Shown here piece by piece: positions 45,801-54,390 of a stretch of 64,000 nucleotides of DNA. How positions within the stretch are numbered: position 1 is the stretch's first letter; every line of letters begins with the position of its first letter. The stretch spans positions 124,001 to 188,000 of the forward strand of contig JAWPHD010004366.1 in NCBI GenBank assembly GCA_037043455.1, in the 5' to 3' direction. The translations under genes and the position numbers were made by a program. The DNA is from Cyrtodaria siliqua. Taxonomy: Eukaryota > Mollusca > Bivalvia > Adapedonta > Hiatellidae. The notes beneath the pieces were generated by a model that was given only the letters and a program-made list of their open reading frames with translations, searched no databases and was not told where the DNA came from.

Positions 45801-48800
45801 ATGAAAACACAAAATGACGTTCTGAAATGTTGCAGAGATTATGGGGAATTAGCTTAAAGTGGCAGTCTGCATCGCAGAAACTCGTATGTTTGAAGGAAAC
45901 TGCCTCCCACCTGAGGTTCTTGAAGTGGCGGGAATTGCAAAATGTTGTTGAAATTTTGAAATGATACTATAACTATATTTGAATATATTCTTACTTGAGA
46001 AATAATACTTTATATTTTACTGTGCTGTATTTTCATTGTTTATTTTTCTCCAATATATTGTATTTATAAGGCCAGCAGTATTTTAGGATCAACGGATGAT
46101 GGAACAAAATGTTGTTTCCAAATTAAAATGATTGCGTTGTAAAAAGCTAGAATGTGCACCAAAAGCAACTGTCGTAAAAAACATTTTTTTTAATAGGGCT
46201 CTATCTTAGATATAGTATGTGACGTCACTGAGCTTTAACCCAGATATCTCTATTCTATTTATGTAATCGTGTAATCAAAATCAAAACATTCCTAAGGATG
46301 TTACACGCATCATAGAACTACACAAGCATCGGAAGTACATCCTGTGATGTGTTTTATGACTCTCAGCTGCATTCATGCGGTACCCTTGATGGGCCCACTT
46401 GGTGGGACTAATCAGTGGTTTATGACCTTGTTATGCAATAGCTACTGACAGTTTGCCAGGTGTTTGTTTATTGTGAATAACCATGTTCGTTTCATTGCAT
46501 ACTCGCAATTTAAAAGTTACTTTTTGTGTTGGATAATTATACATGTCACAGCGGATCTATTAAGAAACTACTGTACTGCATTATCCCAACCAACAATAAT
46601 AATTAATATAATAGATAATACATGTTCTTCTAAACATAAGTGAATCTGAAAGTGGAAATGTTCATTTATAATTTTCATAATGGTTTAAATAGTTTTTTGT
46701 AAAAGTGTAAATTTCACCGTTCACATATAGGATCCATAAGCGAGTCAACCCAAAGGCACCGAAGTTAAAACACAAACAAATAATAACGGCATGGGATATT
46801 TATCATGTTTCAATTTCCATTTATGGATGAAATGCCCACTGATAAGTACATGCATATTTTCTTCCTGCAGTTTTCTACAGGATACGTTTCGAGATTTGAT
46901 AAATAGTCGCCGAAGTCTGAGCTAAAGATAAACCAAACTGACATACTTTTACTTTCGTTCAGGGTTCTTGTATATAATCACTTTGAACCCTTTGCTATCG
47001 TGGTATTGCATCCAAACGCAACACAGTGAAACATTTCCCAATAGTTATCTAATATAATAATACAAAATATGTTGTCACATAAAAATAATAAATATACCAT
47101 GCATGAATACAACAGATAACAACCAGGCCATAAGGTCAATGGCAGAATCTACGTCATCACGCAAAGTGCGCGCGGAAACTACTGATTTTTTTCGGAATTT
47201 CACGAAGACAAATTTGTTTATTAAAATAATCTTTTTCTCCTCTAACTAATATTTTTTGTGGTTGGCAGCTATTCCTAAGTTGTTTTATTAGTATATCGTA
47301 TATTTATATAAATGGGGTATACTTCGCTGGAGATCTTTAAAGAGACACTTGCTAATGTGAATTAAAGGAACATTGGATAATTTTATTTGGACTTAATTTG
47401 GACTGTAACTGAATATACTATGTAAATCAATTTGTTAATATATTTTCGTGTGCTGGTTTTGCTTACTTTCTTGTTACATTTTACTTGTAACAAAGGAAAA
47501 AAAGCCCCAAGACCTGGTGGCCATGTTTTTGACGAAAACGTCAGCTATAGTTTTTTTGCTAAAGAGTCACCTAGTGGTAAGTTCTGTGTAATTATTTTGA
47601 ATTCTGACCATTGGTTTAAGAGAAGAAGATTTTTTAAAGTTTTTCCTCTCGTTTCCATGTCAACCAGAGTTTGCACGGATTGTTTTCATTTATATATTTT
47701 GATAGAGGGTCACACACAATGATCATTTCTCTGAAGGCTGATCAACATTGGTTCTGCGATTTTAGAGGAGATATCGTTTGAAGCAAAATGTTAACGATGG
47801 ACGCTGGATACCAGGCGGCGGTCAAAAAAGGTCACCATGAATGAGCCGAAGCTCAACTTTATCAAATGGCTACGGTGAGCTAATAAACCCTCTCCACAAG
47901 CGGCCACATGTTTTGAGCGAAGGGGTGGACCTGAGCTTTTTTTGGCCGAAAGTCACTTTGTGATCATTCCTGTAAAATTATTATGAATTCTGACCATTAG
48001 TCTCAGAGGACCGTTTTATATAATTAAACTAGTGAGAACCAATTCGCCATCGCAAATCCACACGCGTTCTTCAATTCAAATGAATTCTCTTTCACCCGCT
48101 ATCCAATTCTAGGGGAAACACGGTTTGTTGATTGTTCTTTGAATCTTAGAACTAAAATAATAGTACTATGTATGCTATTCCATATGTATTACACTGTTAA
48201 TGAAAACATGTTTAGGGTATTTGTGTATTTGATCGTTTGACCCCCACCCAAAGCCGCTTCGGTGACCCTGTAGCAAATTAGCTTTGTATTCCCATCATCA
48301 TTACATTTTGTTTGAAAAAGAAAAAAGAAATAGTTGATCCACACCCAGCCCCTTACTTCCTTCCAACAATGAAATTGTTTGATTCGCTTGCCATGTGCTT
48401 ATTTATATTTGCGAAGTTGCATGAACATACTGTTTAGTAAAATACCTTTGTAGTTATGGCCAGTTATAAGCTCGATAAGGTTGTAGGTTAAAGTTTTCAA
48501 GTTATGGCCAAGGGTAGGTTGCAGTTTAACGCGTGACGGACGGACGGACGGACGTGAAAGACGACGTATAAAGTGATCTATAAGCGTCTGTCATGCTACT
48601 CAAGCGACACAACACAACATCAGGGCAGAATACACAGTTTGAAACAATAAAAGCGATATGTTGTTTATATTTTCATAGACGAGTATATATACCAAATACA
48701 TATATGTATTTGTAAATGTATGAACATTTAAAGTGTAATTCAATTTTAGTGTAATTGATCTTTTGACCTTTTGACGCCCTTTACCCGGGCCCCACTTGTG

Positions 48801-51800
48801 ACGTAGAAGTGAAACAATTATACACTGAAATCATATAAACATAACACTCCATTTGAGACAGAATTCACGGACATGACTAACGTTATATGTCCCCTCACCA
48901 TTCGGTGGAGGGAGCGGGGAGCCATGTACAAACATATTTCAAATACGAGTATATTTACGAAGTTATATAAAAAAAATGATAAAGAAATATGATGTGTTAT
49001 TAACATTTTAGTGTATTTGACATAATGACACACCCTGATGGCCCATGGGTGCAGAGTCAAACATAATGTTGCTTTTGCTCGCTGTTATCATGTGGAGAAA
49101 AGTCATACAATAAGTTAAACGGTTAAATTCCGTTAAGATGGTTAAGGAGGAGATACGGTAACGCGTTAACAATATACCCTAACGTTTTCTCTCAAAAAAA
49201 AAAAGATAGTTACTCCCGCTGAAAAAACTATTCTTAAATATGTTTGTTATATTATAAGGTAAATATGATACGTATTAGAATGTACAGACACTATGTTAAT
49301 TGCATCCAAACTGTTATGATGTGATGTCCCCCACTGTGATGCCCCCATATGCGTAATGAAGAATTGATGATACAAAATAATCAAACAGCTGGCACAATAT
49401 CATATTTTTATAGTATGCAAAAGTACTCCCATGGCGGATATTACTTTTCCAGATATGTTTTGCTGGTTAAAACAAGAGGCCCTAGTTCTATTTTGGTATG
49501 GTTATTTAGGGACTTGAGGCACAGCAATTGTTTAAATATGTTTTGAACGCCTGTAGAGGGGCGCCTTTATGCAGACAGTCAAAACCTATTTTATATAATT
49601 GTTGTGCTTCGAGTCACTAAATAACTATACTAAATTAGAACTAAGGGTTGCTTTTATTAAAAGCAGATGTCTAAAAGGAGAAAGGGCCTTAAATCCACCA
49701 AACATAATTCATCTGGAACACCACGAAGGTATGTGCAACTAGGCTTGATAATGGTCATCCCTACCAAGTTTCATGGAAATCCAGGCAGAGGATCAGGAGA
49801 AGTAGTCGCGACAAAGCTTATGTATTAAAACCTTTAGAGGGCCATAACTCCGCCAAAATGTCATTCAACCGGAGAAAGACAATGATGTAAGCAACCAAGT
49901 TTCGTTGAAAGCCGATAGTGGTTGAGAAGAACTAGTCCGGACAAAGTGTGTGCATTAACATGTTTTGAAGAGCCACAACTCCACCAAATATCATTCAGCC
50001 GGAAAAAGATAACGATATGCGCAACTAGGCTTGGCACTGAATATTCCTGCCAAGTTCCACTGAAATCCAGCCAGAGGTTCGGGAAAACTAGTCTGGATAA
50101 AGTTTGTGTATAAGGGGCCATAACTCTGTCAAAAATCATTAAACCGGAACACGGGGATGATATGCACAACTAGGCTTGATACTGATCATCCTTGCCAAGT
50201 TTCGGTGAAATCCGGCCAGGGATTCAGCAGAACTAGTCCAGACAAAGTTGGTGTATTAAAACCATTAAAGGGCTATAACTGCGTCAAATATCTTTCAACC
50301 GGAACATGGTGATGATATGCAAAAATAGGCACTGATCATCCCTGCAATGTTTTGCTGAAATCCGTCCAGTAGTTCAGAGGAGACTAGTCTGGACAATGTT
50401 TGTGTATTAAAACTTTTAAAGGACCATAAATCCGTCCAAAATCATTCAACCGGAACACGGCGACGACATACACAACTAGGCTTGATATTGAGCATCCTTG
50501 CCAATTTCCTCAAAATCGGCAAGGGGTTCAGCAGAACTAGTCCGGACAAAGTTAATGTATTAAAACCTTTACAGGGCCATAACTCCGCCAAAAATCTTTT
50601 AACTGGAGCACGGTGATAATATGCACAACTAGGATTGGTACTGATCATCCCTGCAATGTTTCTCTGACATCCGGCCAGGGGTTCAGGAGAACTAGTCCGG
50701 ACAATGTTTGTGTAGTAAAACCTTTACAGGGACATGACTCTGACAACATCTTTCAAACGGAACACGGTGATGGCATACACAACTAGGCTCATTACTTATC
50801 ATATCTGCAAGGGTTTGCTGAAATCCGGCCGGGGGTTCAGCAGAACTAGTCCGGATAAAGTTTGTGTAGTAAAACATTTAAAGGGCCATAACTCTGCCAA
50901 AAAATCATTCAACAGGAACATGGTGACGATATGCTTAACTAGACTTGATACTGATTATCCTTGCCAAGTTTCATTGAAATTCGGCAAGGGTTCAGCATAA
51001 TTAGTCCATACAAATTATGTGTATTAAAACCTTTAAAGAGCCATAACTCCGCCAAAAAACATTCAACAGGAACAAGGTGACGATATGCACAACAAGGCTT
51101 GCTAATGATCATCTCTGCAAACTTTTGCTGAAATACAGCAATATGAAGGCCCTATCATAACAATATGGTAAAGTTTGGTAAAGATCGGATGAAACATGAA
51201 GGTGCTAGATTGTTTACATCAAAAAGTTAACAAATATTTCAATAACTCAAGGGCAATAACTTCGGTGTTACTGGTCTTGGTAAAGGTAAAATGCAAGATG
51301 GAGGCGCTAGAGTGTTGAGAAGACAAAATATAGCAATTTTTTGTTAATTCAAGGGCAATAACTCCTGTGTTTCTGGTCCAATCTGGCTGGTTTTCGAACC
51401 CGTCCGAGTTATCATTGATATTAAAAATCTGATAAAGTTTGGTAAAGATCGGATAAAAAATGGACGCGTTAGAGTGTTGACAAGACAAAATATAGCAATT
51501 TTCGTAAACTAAAGATCAATAACTCCAGTATTACTGGTCCGATCTTGCTGGTCTTCGAACTCGGCCAAGCTTTCATTGATATTTAAAATCTGGTAAAGAT
51601 CGGATAATAAATGGAGTCACTAGAGTGATGACAAGACAAAATATAGCAATTTTTGTTAATTCAAGGGCAATAACTCCGGTGTTATAGGTCCGATCTGGCA
51701 GGTTTTCAAACTCTTCCGAGCTTTTATTGATATTAATAATCTGGTAAAGTTGGTAAAGATCGGATGAAAAATGGAGGCGCTAGAGTGTTGACAAGACAAA

Positions 51801-52484
51801 ATATAGCAATTTTCGTTAATTCAAGGGCAATAATTCCGGTGTTACTGATCCGATCTGGCTGGTTTTCGAACTCGTCCGGGTTTCATTGATATTATTAATC
51901 TGGTGAAATTTGGTAAAGATCGGATGAAGGTGCTAGGGTGTTGACATCAAAAGGTTAACGGACGGACGTACGGACGACGGACGGACGATGGACAAAATAC
52001 CATGGCATAAGCCTTTTGGCCAGTAGAGCTAACAAATCTGCGACAAGAGGTGCACGGTTCATAGCCATAGGGATACATGTACCAACACTGTGTCTATGAA
52101 CGGTCGCTCCATACCTGCCGAAAATATTATCTAATAAGAAAAGGAATGCTTCACAAACTTCTTGGCAAGTCCACATAGTGTAATTGTCTAAACTGCCTTA
52201 GTAAAAAACGCTTTAGTATTGTTACAGGCCAACAATGTATTTTTTCTCTGGCGAACGTTGTTTAAATAAGAGCAATGAGTTTGTCTTTGAAAAGGTGATG
52301 TGGTAATGTTATATAAAGTATCTTATATATTAAACAGACAGTCTATTATAATAGAAAACGTACTTACCGCAGTCTATTTCATCTTCGCTATGCGGACAGT
52401 GTGGTTGACCGTCACACACCAAACGCACGTGCAAACAGAAACTGTCTGGGCATTTGACATAGTTGATTGGGCAATGGAAGTTCT
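29918..52484 (-). CDS. LDLa-LRR-7TM receptor gene (GRL101/relaxin-receptor-like, LGR type C), six exons seen
   Basis: Six minus-strand segments with consensus splice borders fit into one protein. They are 52368-52484, 41680-43269, 40304-40431, 34146-34383, 33366-33604 and, less surely, 29918-30085. The intron phases agree at every junction (1, 1, 0, 1, 0). The product is an extracellular LDLa and leucine-rich-repeat receptor with a rhodopsin-type seven-helix domain. It is closest in layout to Lymnaea GRL101 and vertebrate relaxin receptors, so a plasma-membrane hormone or lipoprotein-type receptor coupling to G proteins is expected. The ligand is unknown. The cytoplasmic tail is unusually long and kinase-like. 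The first exon seen starts in phase 1, so the signal peptide and start codon lie upstream on unseen exons. Penelope relics, foldbacks and minisatellites fill the introns. Confidence 0.85.
30086..31780. other. Intron-like stretch with a GC-rich hairpin and a direct duplication
   Basis: At about 30578-30665 a GC-rich patch folds on itself (GGCGGGGCG...CGCCCCGCC). A segment of about 100 bp with ACTCGTTTATTAANGCGATT and GAGGTATTCAGTGT occurs twice, near 30985-31040 and 31150-31215. No exon with good borders was found, although open frames occur. Confidence 0.45.
31781..32087. mobile_element. Foldback element, about 307 bp, with homopolymer-rich arms
   Basis: The arms start GCACAGGTATATTCGGCGCG on the left and, complemented, GCACAGGTATTCGGCGCAT on the right. 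They continue with similarity for about 120 bp, including AAAAGTCATTTATAACATTT and its complement. The arms contain A- and T-runs of 15 or more bases. No coding sequence. Confidence 0.75.
32306..32925 (+). repeat. Minisatellite, about 66-bp unit x 9
   Basis: The unit contains ACATAATGTTACTTATTAGT and CCCTACCGGTGTAACCGGAG followed by a GGGATTATACAATTGC-like part. About nine copies run in series with 66-70 base spacing, one of them shortened. The inner TACCGG...CCGGAG part can form a short stem. It lies in the last intron of the receptor gene. Confidence 0.88.
32926..33110 (+). repeat. Minisatellite, about 50-bp unit x 4
   Basis: Directly after the 66-bp array a different unit (ATATGGATCCAGAGGTATC and ATCAGCCTACTCTATC) is repeated four times. 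The join of two unrelated minisatellites with no space between them is unusual. Confidence 0.8.
33366..33604 (-). CDS. Receptor exon: kinase-like cytoplasmic segment
   Basis: It runs from a TATTTATAG acceptor (phase 1) to a GTAAGA donor (phase 0), 239 bases. It encodes 79 residues with GRHMPVLGGMPLSRFLVNNN (like a kinase hinge and helix D), LSPNDIQLIKRQLMADIEKLH (like helix E) and ICHGHISEDTVSV at the place of the catalytic loop. The usual H-R-D-x-K-x-x-N reads H-G-H-x-S-x-x-T, so catalytic Asp, Lys and Asn would all be missing. Reading past the donor gives four more codons and a TAG at 33354, so this could also be the last exon. The kinase resemblance is my inference from wording and spacing; the exon itself is well supported. 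Confidence 0.75.
33822..33905. repeat. (TA)n microsatellite
   Basis: An almost pure TA run of about 45 bases, with further TA-rich sequence on both sides, sits in the intron between the 33604 and 34146 tail exons. Confidence 0.9.
34025..34125 (+). repeat. Fragment of the CTCATGAACAG dispersed repeat
   Basis: GGGGGCGTTATAGGTGTTGTACAC...CCTCTCATGGTCAGATGCAG...GGTCTGTTACTTTTCTCT matches, in parts, the repeat family at 43900 and 54240. It abuts the donor side of the 34146 exon. Confidence 0.55.
34146..34383 (-). CDS. Receptor exon: cytoplasmic tail, part 1
   Basis: An AAAAAACAG acceptor opens a phase-0 frame of 238 bases that ends in phase 1 at a GTATGA donor. It encodes RLETICKFVTVRYEVDGITV, then RKISPIRYEDSDLILMHYPV, a hydrophobic stretch FSFILIYLFNLFQ, and KGKASKTGTS. 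The phases match the TM7 exon before it and the 33604 exon after it. The stretch before KGK on the DNA is pyrimidine-rich and ends TTTGTTTCAG. That makes a second possible acceptor at 34176, so KGKASKTGTS could be used as a micro-exon. The polar part has an even mix of charged residues, as expected of real coding sequence. No named domain was recognised in this part alone. Confidence 0.68.
34665..34895 (+). repeat. Minisatellite, about 32-36-bp unit x 7
   Basis: The unit GTGTGTACCACTCCAATGTA followed by CATATTCCC(A/C)GG is repeated about seven times. Because the unit lacks stops in several frames, four overlapping open frames of 60-116 codons appear on both strands. They are a by-product of the repeat, not genes. 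It lies in the receptor intron upstream of the 34383 exon. Confidence 0.85.
35430..36770. other. Intron stretch with short dispersed repeats
   Basis: 35435-35580 has copies of a unit with GAACGCCTGTTGTTGAC and CTCGATCC(A/G) that recurs at 39655-39960. 35610-35930 holds two copies of a segment of about 150 bp with CTTGATGAAACTT and GACTATCTCGG-like phrases. Near 36519-36610 inverted arms (GAAGACAGGATAA...TTATCCTGTCTTC) bracket a diverged Penelope-related piece. No exon was recognised. Confidence 0.45.
37138..37752 (-). pseudogene. Penelope-like RT, C-terminal palm and thumb
   Basis: Picks up after the MITE with KELQLNKANISDTNATFLDL and IYDKREDFNFDIVNYPHLDG, then SQFLRFSRACTRVDDFN, a TAG stop, HKLRKTFAKLYYIISKYKNH and LRQGLSQPDFYGDVIYKRRK. 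It ends TACLVVYPFTVRHYALTFNC shortly before the terminal repeat. One frameshift and one stop were noted. Confidence 0.82.
37753..38226. mobile_element. 474-bp MITE inside the Penelope RT
   Basis: Ends are inverted repeats (GGTGTAACACGCCCATT on the left, complement of AATGGGTGTGCTACACC on the right). A short duplication of TTTA (possibly extended to CTTTAG, depending on where the ends are drawn) lies on both sides. The RT protein reads on exactly across the insertion, from YPK to KELQ. The interior is AT-rich and non-coding. Confidence 0.82.
38227..38680 (-). pseudogene. Penelope-like RT, palm with YLDD active site
   Basis: Reads NYTMWTCHEICESLIFLLDN, IPMGTNCAPLVADLF and STSRYLDD-like wording (here TSRYLDDKLNID). 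These are the fingers/palm motifs of mollusc Penelope-like reverse transcriptases. The first part is frameshifted. The frame ends abruptly at YPK, where the MITE begins. Confidence 0.85.
39205..39600 (-). pseudogene. Penelope-like RT, N-terminal part
   Basis: Reads GFPNYANYHTKPFLFFNSNS and TTNISKLVTSCLTAVKDHVK, then after a stop SFENSGINLFWSIKQSGDVL. These belong upstream of the YLDD palm in related elements. Here they are cut off from it by the inverted terminal repeat at 38679-39067, so the piece comes from a neighbouring or rearranged copy. Confidence 0.75.
39655..39960 (+). repeat. Short-unit repeat with CTCGATCCGGAG
   Basis: A unit of roughly 75-90 bases containing GATC(C/G)GGAGA, GACCGCATGTTGTTAACATG and GCAGGTCAAAC is repeated three to four times with much variation. 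A related piece is at 35435-35580. It lies in the intron before the TM7 exon's donor side. Confidence 0.55.
40304..40431 (-). CDS. Receptor exon: TM7
   Basis: It runs from a TATTTTTAG acceptor (phase 1) to a GTAATG donor (phase 0), 128 bases. The codon split across the intron gives Gly. The peptide GFMALGGYELSLELYAWIIV leads into helix 7 with LPINAALNPFLYT, the NPxxY motif of rhodopsin-family receptors, and ends in SSIMKKK at the cytoplasmic border. Without this exon the receptor would have only six helices. Its fit in phase and position strongly supports the gene model. Confidence 0.93.
40432..41679. other. Receptor intron between TM6 and TM7 exons
   Basis: At 40805-40935 the GC-rich GGGACGCGACGCGACGGG-type repeat seen at 26266 and 27872 recurs, together with AAAGTCACTTTGCGAAAGCGGGG. 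The remainder is AT-rich, with no further feature. Confidence 0.5.
41680..43269 (-). CDS. Receptor exon: LDLa module 2, leucine-rich repeats, hinge and TM1-TM6
   Basis: This 1590-base exon runs from a TTGTTTTAG acceptor to a GTAAGT donor, phase 1 at both ends, with no stop. It encodes an LDLa module (CKGMFSCRESGSC...CDGIRQC...GDDERLC) and a cysteine cap CPPQCEC. About six LRRs follow (SLRTLDLSYNTLERV, LQILNLTGN, LKYLYLNNNPL), then a hinge with ALCCF typical of LGRs. The helices show GNS in TM1, GVSDLFMGLY in TM2, C-x-x-AG...AIDRYLSV in TM3 (DRY motif intact), ALFPVTM in TM4 and FCCWFPIC in TM6. N-glycosylation sites (N-x-S/T) occur in the LRR part. The true exon begins at 43269; an ATG just upstream is intronic. 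Confidence 0.95.
43430..44190 (+). repeat. Two partial copies of the TGTGGCGGC / CTCATGAACAG repeat and a hairpin
   Basis: 43430-43535 and 44030-44150 are diverged copies of one segment (TTGGGATCATCAAGCCCAAT, GGAATACCGCTTAAGCCG). 43880-44010 contains the CTCATAAACAGATTCAATAA part. Between them, at 43749-43850, inverted arms GATAGGGAATTCCATCCCTCG / CGAGGGTTGGAATTCCCTATC (approximate) form a hairpin of about 100 bases. A 103-codon minus-strand frame here is not convincing. Confidence 0.6.
44570..44757 (+). repeat. Minisatellite, about 26-bp unit x 7
   Basis: TTAAAGAGACACTTACTGTT and TTGGA form a unit repeated about seven times with small deletions. A related stray copy lies at 47338-47365, on the other side of the P2X7-like relic. 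Confidence 0.85.
44931..47164. other. Possible terminal inverted repeats around the P2X7-like relic
   Basis: An identical 21-base stretch beginning TGATGACGTAGATTCTG occurs at about 44931-44951 and, complemented, at about 47142-47162. Similarity stops at both edges. The pair brackets about 2.2 kb that includes the broken gene, so the gene may have been carried by a transposon. No transposase or clear target duplication is seen. Confidence 0.4.
45024..45951 (+). pseudogene. P2X7-C-terminal-domain-like gene fragment, two exons, broken
   Basis: Exon 1 (45024-45188) opens with an ATG, reads VVQPYMYEPRPVANQEAYQS and DDRL, hits a TGA at 45162, and after a one-base shift ends in CRVGHTDW. The W codon is split by a phase-2 intron (GTAATT donor). 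Exon 2 (from 45776, after TTACAG) gives the missing base and continues CGCTHSSAMKTQND and LKCCRDYG. This resembles the (C-x-C-G-x-C)...MPT...CC region of P2X7-tail-like proteins that are numerous in molluscs. A TAA at 45855 and another shift follow, then VCIAETRMFEGNCLPPEVLE. Two frameshifts and two stops make it a pseudogene. Family naming is from memory of the motif order. Confidence 0.55.
45952..47337. other. No gene recognised
   Basis: AT-rich. It would hold the rest of the P2X7-like gene if complete, but no further matching motif was read. Confidence 0.35.
47470..47890 (+). repeat. 3' part of a composite repeat element
   Basis: Phrases such as ATTATTTTGAATTCTGACCA and TCAACTTTATCAAATGG, and an end of the ...CGGTGAGCTAATAAA type, match the interior and 3' end of the AACAAGAG-type element at 54872-57216. 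A 96-codon frame at 47432-47722 crosses this repeat and is therefore not taken as a gene. A second stray piece is at about 47900-48000. Confidence 0.55.
47891..49470. other. No gene recognised
   Basis: Contains an ACGGACGGACGGACGG run at 48537-48554 (the usual tail of the composite elements). Otherwise it is AT-rich, with no supported gene. Confidence 0.35.
49471..52032 (+). mobile_element. Composite repeat element (AACAAGAGGCCC type), copy 4
   Basis: Has the same layout as the element at 19000-20423: AACAAGAGGCCCT start and block A, then block B, an ACGGACGGACG tail, and an end in CCAGTAGAGCTAA. Block A has about nine units of roughly 165 bp with GGGCCATAACTCCGCCAAAA and AACTAGTCCGGACAAAGTTT (49690-51115). 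Block B has units of about 145 bp with GGTAAAGATCGGATGAAAAA (51185-51955). Because the units lack stops in one frame, many open frames of 60-102 codons appear; all repeat the same peptide and are spurious. Its 3' end abuts a Penelope fragment. Confidence 0.78.
52033..52270 (-). pseudogene. Penelope-like RT fragment
   Basis: The minus strand reads MWTCQEVCEAFLFLLDNIFG, then MAMNRAPLVADLL in place of MGTNCAPLVADLF, close to the intact motif at 38400-38520. It starts immediately after the CTAA end of the composite element. That element was either inserted here or was broken at this point. Confidence 0.75.
52368..52484 (-). CDS. Receptor exon: LDLa module 1
   Basis: On the minus strand a TGCTTACAG acceptor is followed by 117 bases that end at a GTAAGT donor. 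Both borders are phase 1, so the exon is a symmetric module, as LDLa exons usually are. It encodes HCPINYVKCPDSFCLHVRLV followed by CDGQPHCPHSEDEIDC. The six cysteines and the acidic Ca-binding end (D-G...S-E-D-E) of an LDL-receptor class A domain are all present. It joins in frame to the second LDLa module at the start of the 43269 exon, about 9 kb away. In relaxin-type receptors the LDLa module is needed for signalling. No further LDLa exon was found between 52485 and 64000. Confidence 0.88.
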
Positions 52485-52964
52485 CTGTAAGCAGATTGAT
52501 CAGAGTTTGGTTAAAGTAGCAAATACCAAAGCAAGTATATTCATTGAAACTATAATAAGAACTTATATATTAAACTATGCATTATTTTTATCGATATGAC
52601 TCTCTATAAAAGCAACTGACCTTTTGTAATACCTTTTGGTATTACATGATGAAATGGTCTAAGATGTGTCGTTATTGAAATATAGTCTTATATAAGGCAA
52701 CATGTATACCAAGAACATTTACAACAGCCTTCTTACTCGAAATTATCATCGATATTATATAAATGCATTCTTCCAGCATTCTTTGAGCACTAACTTTGGT
52801 AACATTGTGTGTTCAACTACATTTTCTATATATTTATTTTCTCCGGATAATGAGATGTATACATATATCTACAATATCACAAACTAATGAAAGGTAATAG
52901 CATGAAATTAATTACGAATTTGCATATTTACATGGAAGCGTTGGGCTTGATACGTCAACATTTG
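52485..52964. other. Receptor intron upstream of LDLa exon 1
   Basis: AT-rich, with no further LDLa module and no promoter signal that I can support. Confidence 0.35.
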
Positions 52965-53810
52965 AGTTCATCCCTCTTGCCATAGATTTTACTAATTATT
53001 TCTTCATTTTCAATAGAGAGATGTAAATCGAAAATAAAAGAAGCGAAAATATCAGAAATATCAGCTTTTATGAGTTGAAGACTTTTAGTATAGATAGTAT
53101 AAAACGGAATGTAGGCATACACCATTTTTATTAATAATAATGCTGAAAATCACGGAAGGCGATGAAAGAATGATCAAAATTTGATGATAAACAAAGAAAA
53201 TATGAACATTTAAATGTATGTGGTAGCTGCCACTTTGAGAACTATGACGCCATAGTTCTAAATTACCATAAAAACAATAAAACAAAAACAAATCTGCGAC
53301 AAGAAGTGCACAGTCCGTACCCATAGGGATACAAACAAGTTGTCTATAAACGGTAGTTCCATACCTGACGAAAGTATTATATTATCGGGGAAAAAGTACT
53401 TCATAAACTTCTTGGAAAGTCCACATAGTGACATTTTTCAATTGCCTTAGTGAAAAAGAGCGCGTTAATATTATTACGGGCCAAACATGTATTGTTTCTC
53501 TAGAACAAGTGTTCTGTGGTAAGCTTGTAAATACTTGATATAGTGTTAAAAAGTCATAAGTACTTATCGATGAAACTTGACGCGTATTGCAAATTTTATT
53601 AGGAACGTCCCCTGCATGTTTTAAGTGACAAACATACATTAATCCTAGAGTTGTCATAAACTTTAAAACAGTATTGTTTAACGTGATATTTAACGGCAAT
53701 ACGACAAGAAGTTAAACGTTTGGAAATGTTTATAGGTGCAGGCACTAGATTTTTGTGTAATTTAGAATCCGAATCCAGTACACAGTAGGAAGTTTGATTT
53801 GCTTTTCGTC
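52965..53810 (-). pseudogene. Penelope-like RT relic, strongly decayed
   Basis: 52970-53100 matches the C-terminal RT part at 37640-37750 (IYGKRDEL and FDLHLSIENEE-like reading). 53285-53700 reads MGTDCALLVADLF and TMWTFQEVYEVLF. 53640-53800 is close to the N-terminal part. Unrelated AT-rich sequence (53100-53280) separates the two blocks. Confidence 0.7.
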
Positions 53811-53814
53811 TACC

Positions 53815-54390
53815 CAGGCGTTTGTTTAGTGCTGTGTGGCGACCGTAAAAAGTCGCCCCACTTACATATCAGTATAATTATTACTTACTGGTTCTTTGGG
53901 ATCATCAAGCCCCATATGTGTAGCTTTAAAGTAGAATATCGCTTAAGCCGGTGCTAGGAGGCGTGAGTGTTGCAATTTACATAACCCCGCCTGACAAACA
54001 ATTAACCCAAGTCTGCTACTCTTATCTCTTGTTTGTGTTTGTGTTTGTTGCTTCAAAGGGATCCACTTTTCAGTATTTATTGACATTCACTCTAGCTTTT
54101 GTTTAGTGCTGTGTGGCGGCCGTAAAATGTCGCCCCGACTACAAATTAGAAGTGTTATATTTACTGGTCTTTCGGGCTCATCAAGTCTAATATTTGTGGC
54201 TTTAAAGTAGAATATCGTTTAAGCCGGTGCTAGGAGGCGTGAGAGGTGTTGCACACTCACATAACCCCTCATGAACAGACTCAATAAAACCGAGTCTGCT
54301 ACATGTATATCTTGTTTGTGTTTGTTGCTTCCAAGGGATCCATTTGTCAGTATTTATTGAAAGTGGCGCACCGAGTGATATGCGTGGAAA
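53815..54390 (+). repeat. Two tandem copies of the TGTGGCGGC / CTCATGAACAG repeat
   Basis: Copy 1 (53818-54090) and copy 2 (54100-54390) each contain GTTTAGTGCTGTGTGGCG, TTTGGGATCATCAAG or a variant, AGAATATCGCTTAAGCCGG, GTGCTAGGAGGCGTGAG and an AAAACCGAGTCTGCTAC end. The unit is about 290 bp. The same family occurs at 12808-13577 and 43430-44190. Confidence 0.75.

Noticed and set aside
47432..47722. 96-codon frame with a hydrophobic start resembling a signal peptide
   Set aside because: Most of it lies in the interior repeat of the composite element family also found at 54.9-57.2 kb.
49861..51488. Several open frames of 60-102 codons
   Set aside because: They follow the 165-bp and 145-bp units of the composite element and repeat the same peptide in a degenerate way; no start, domain or codon signal.
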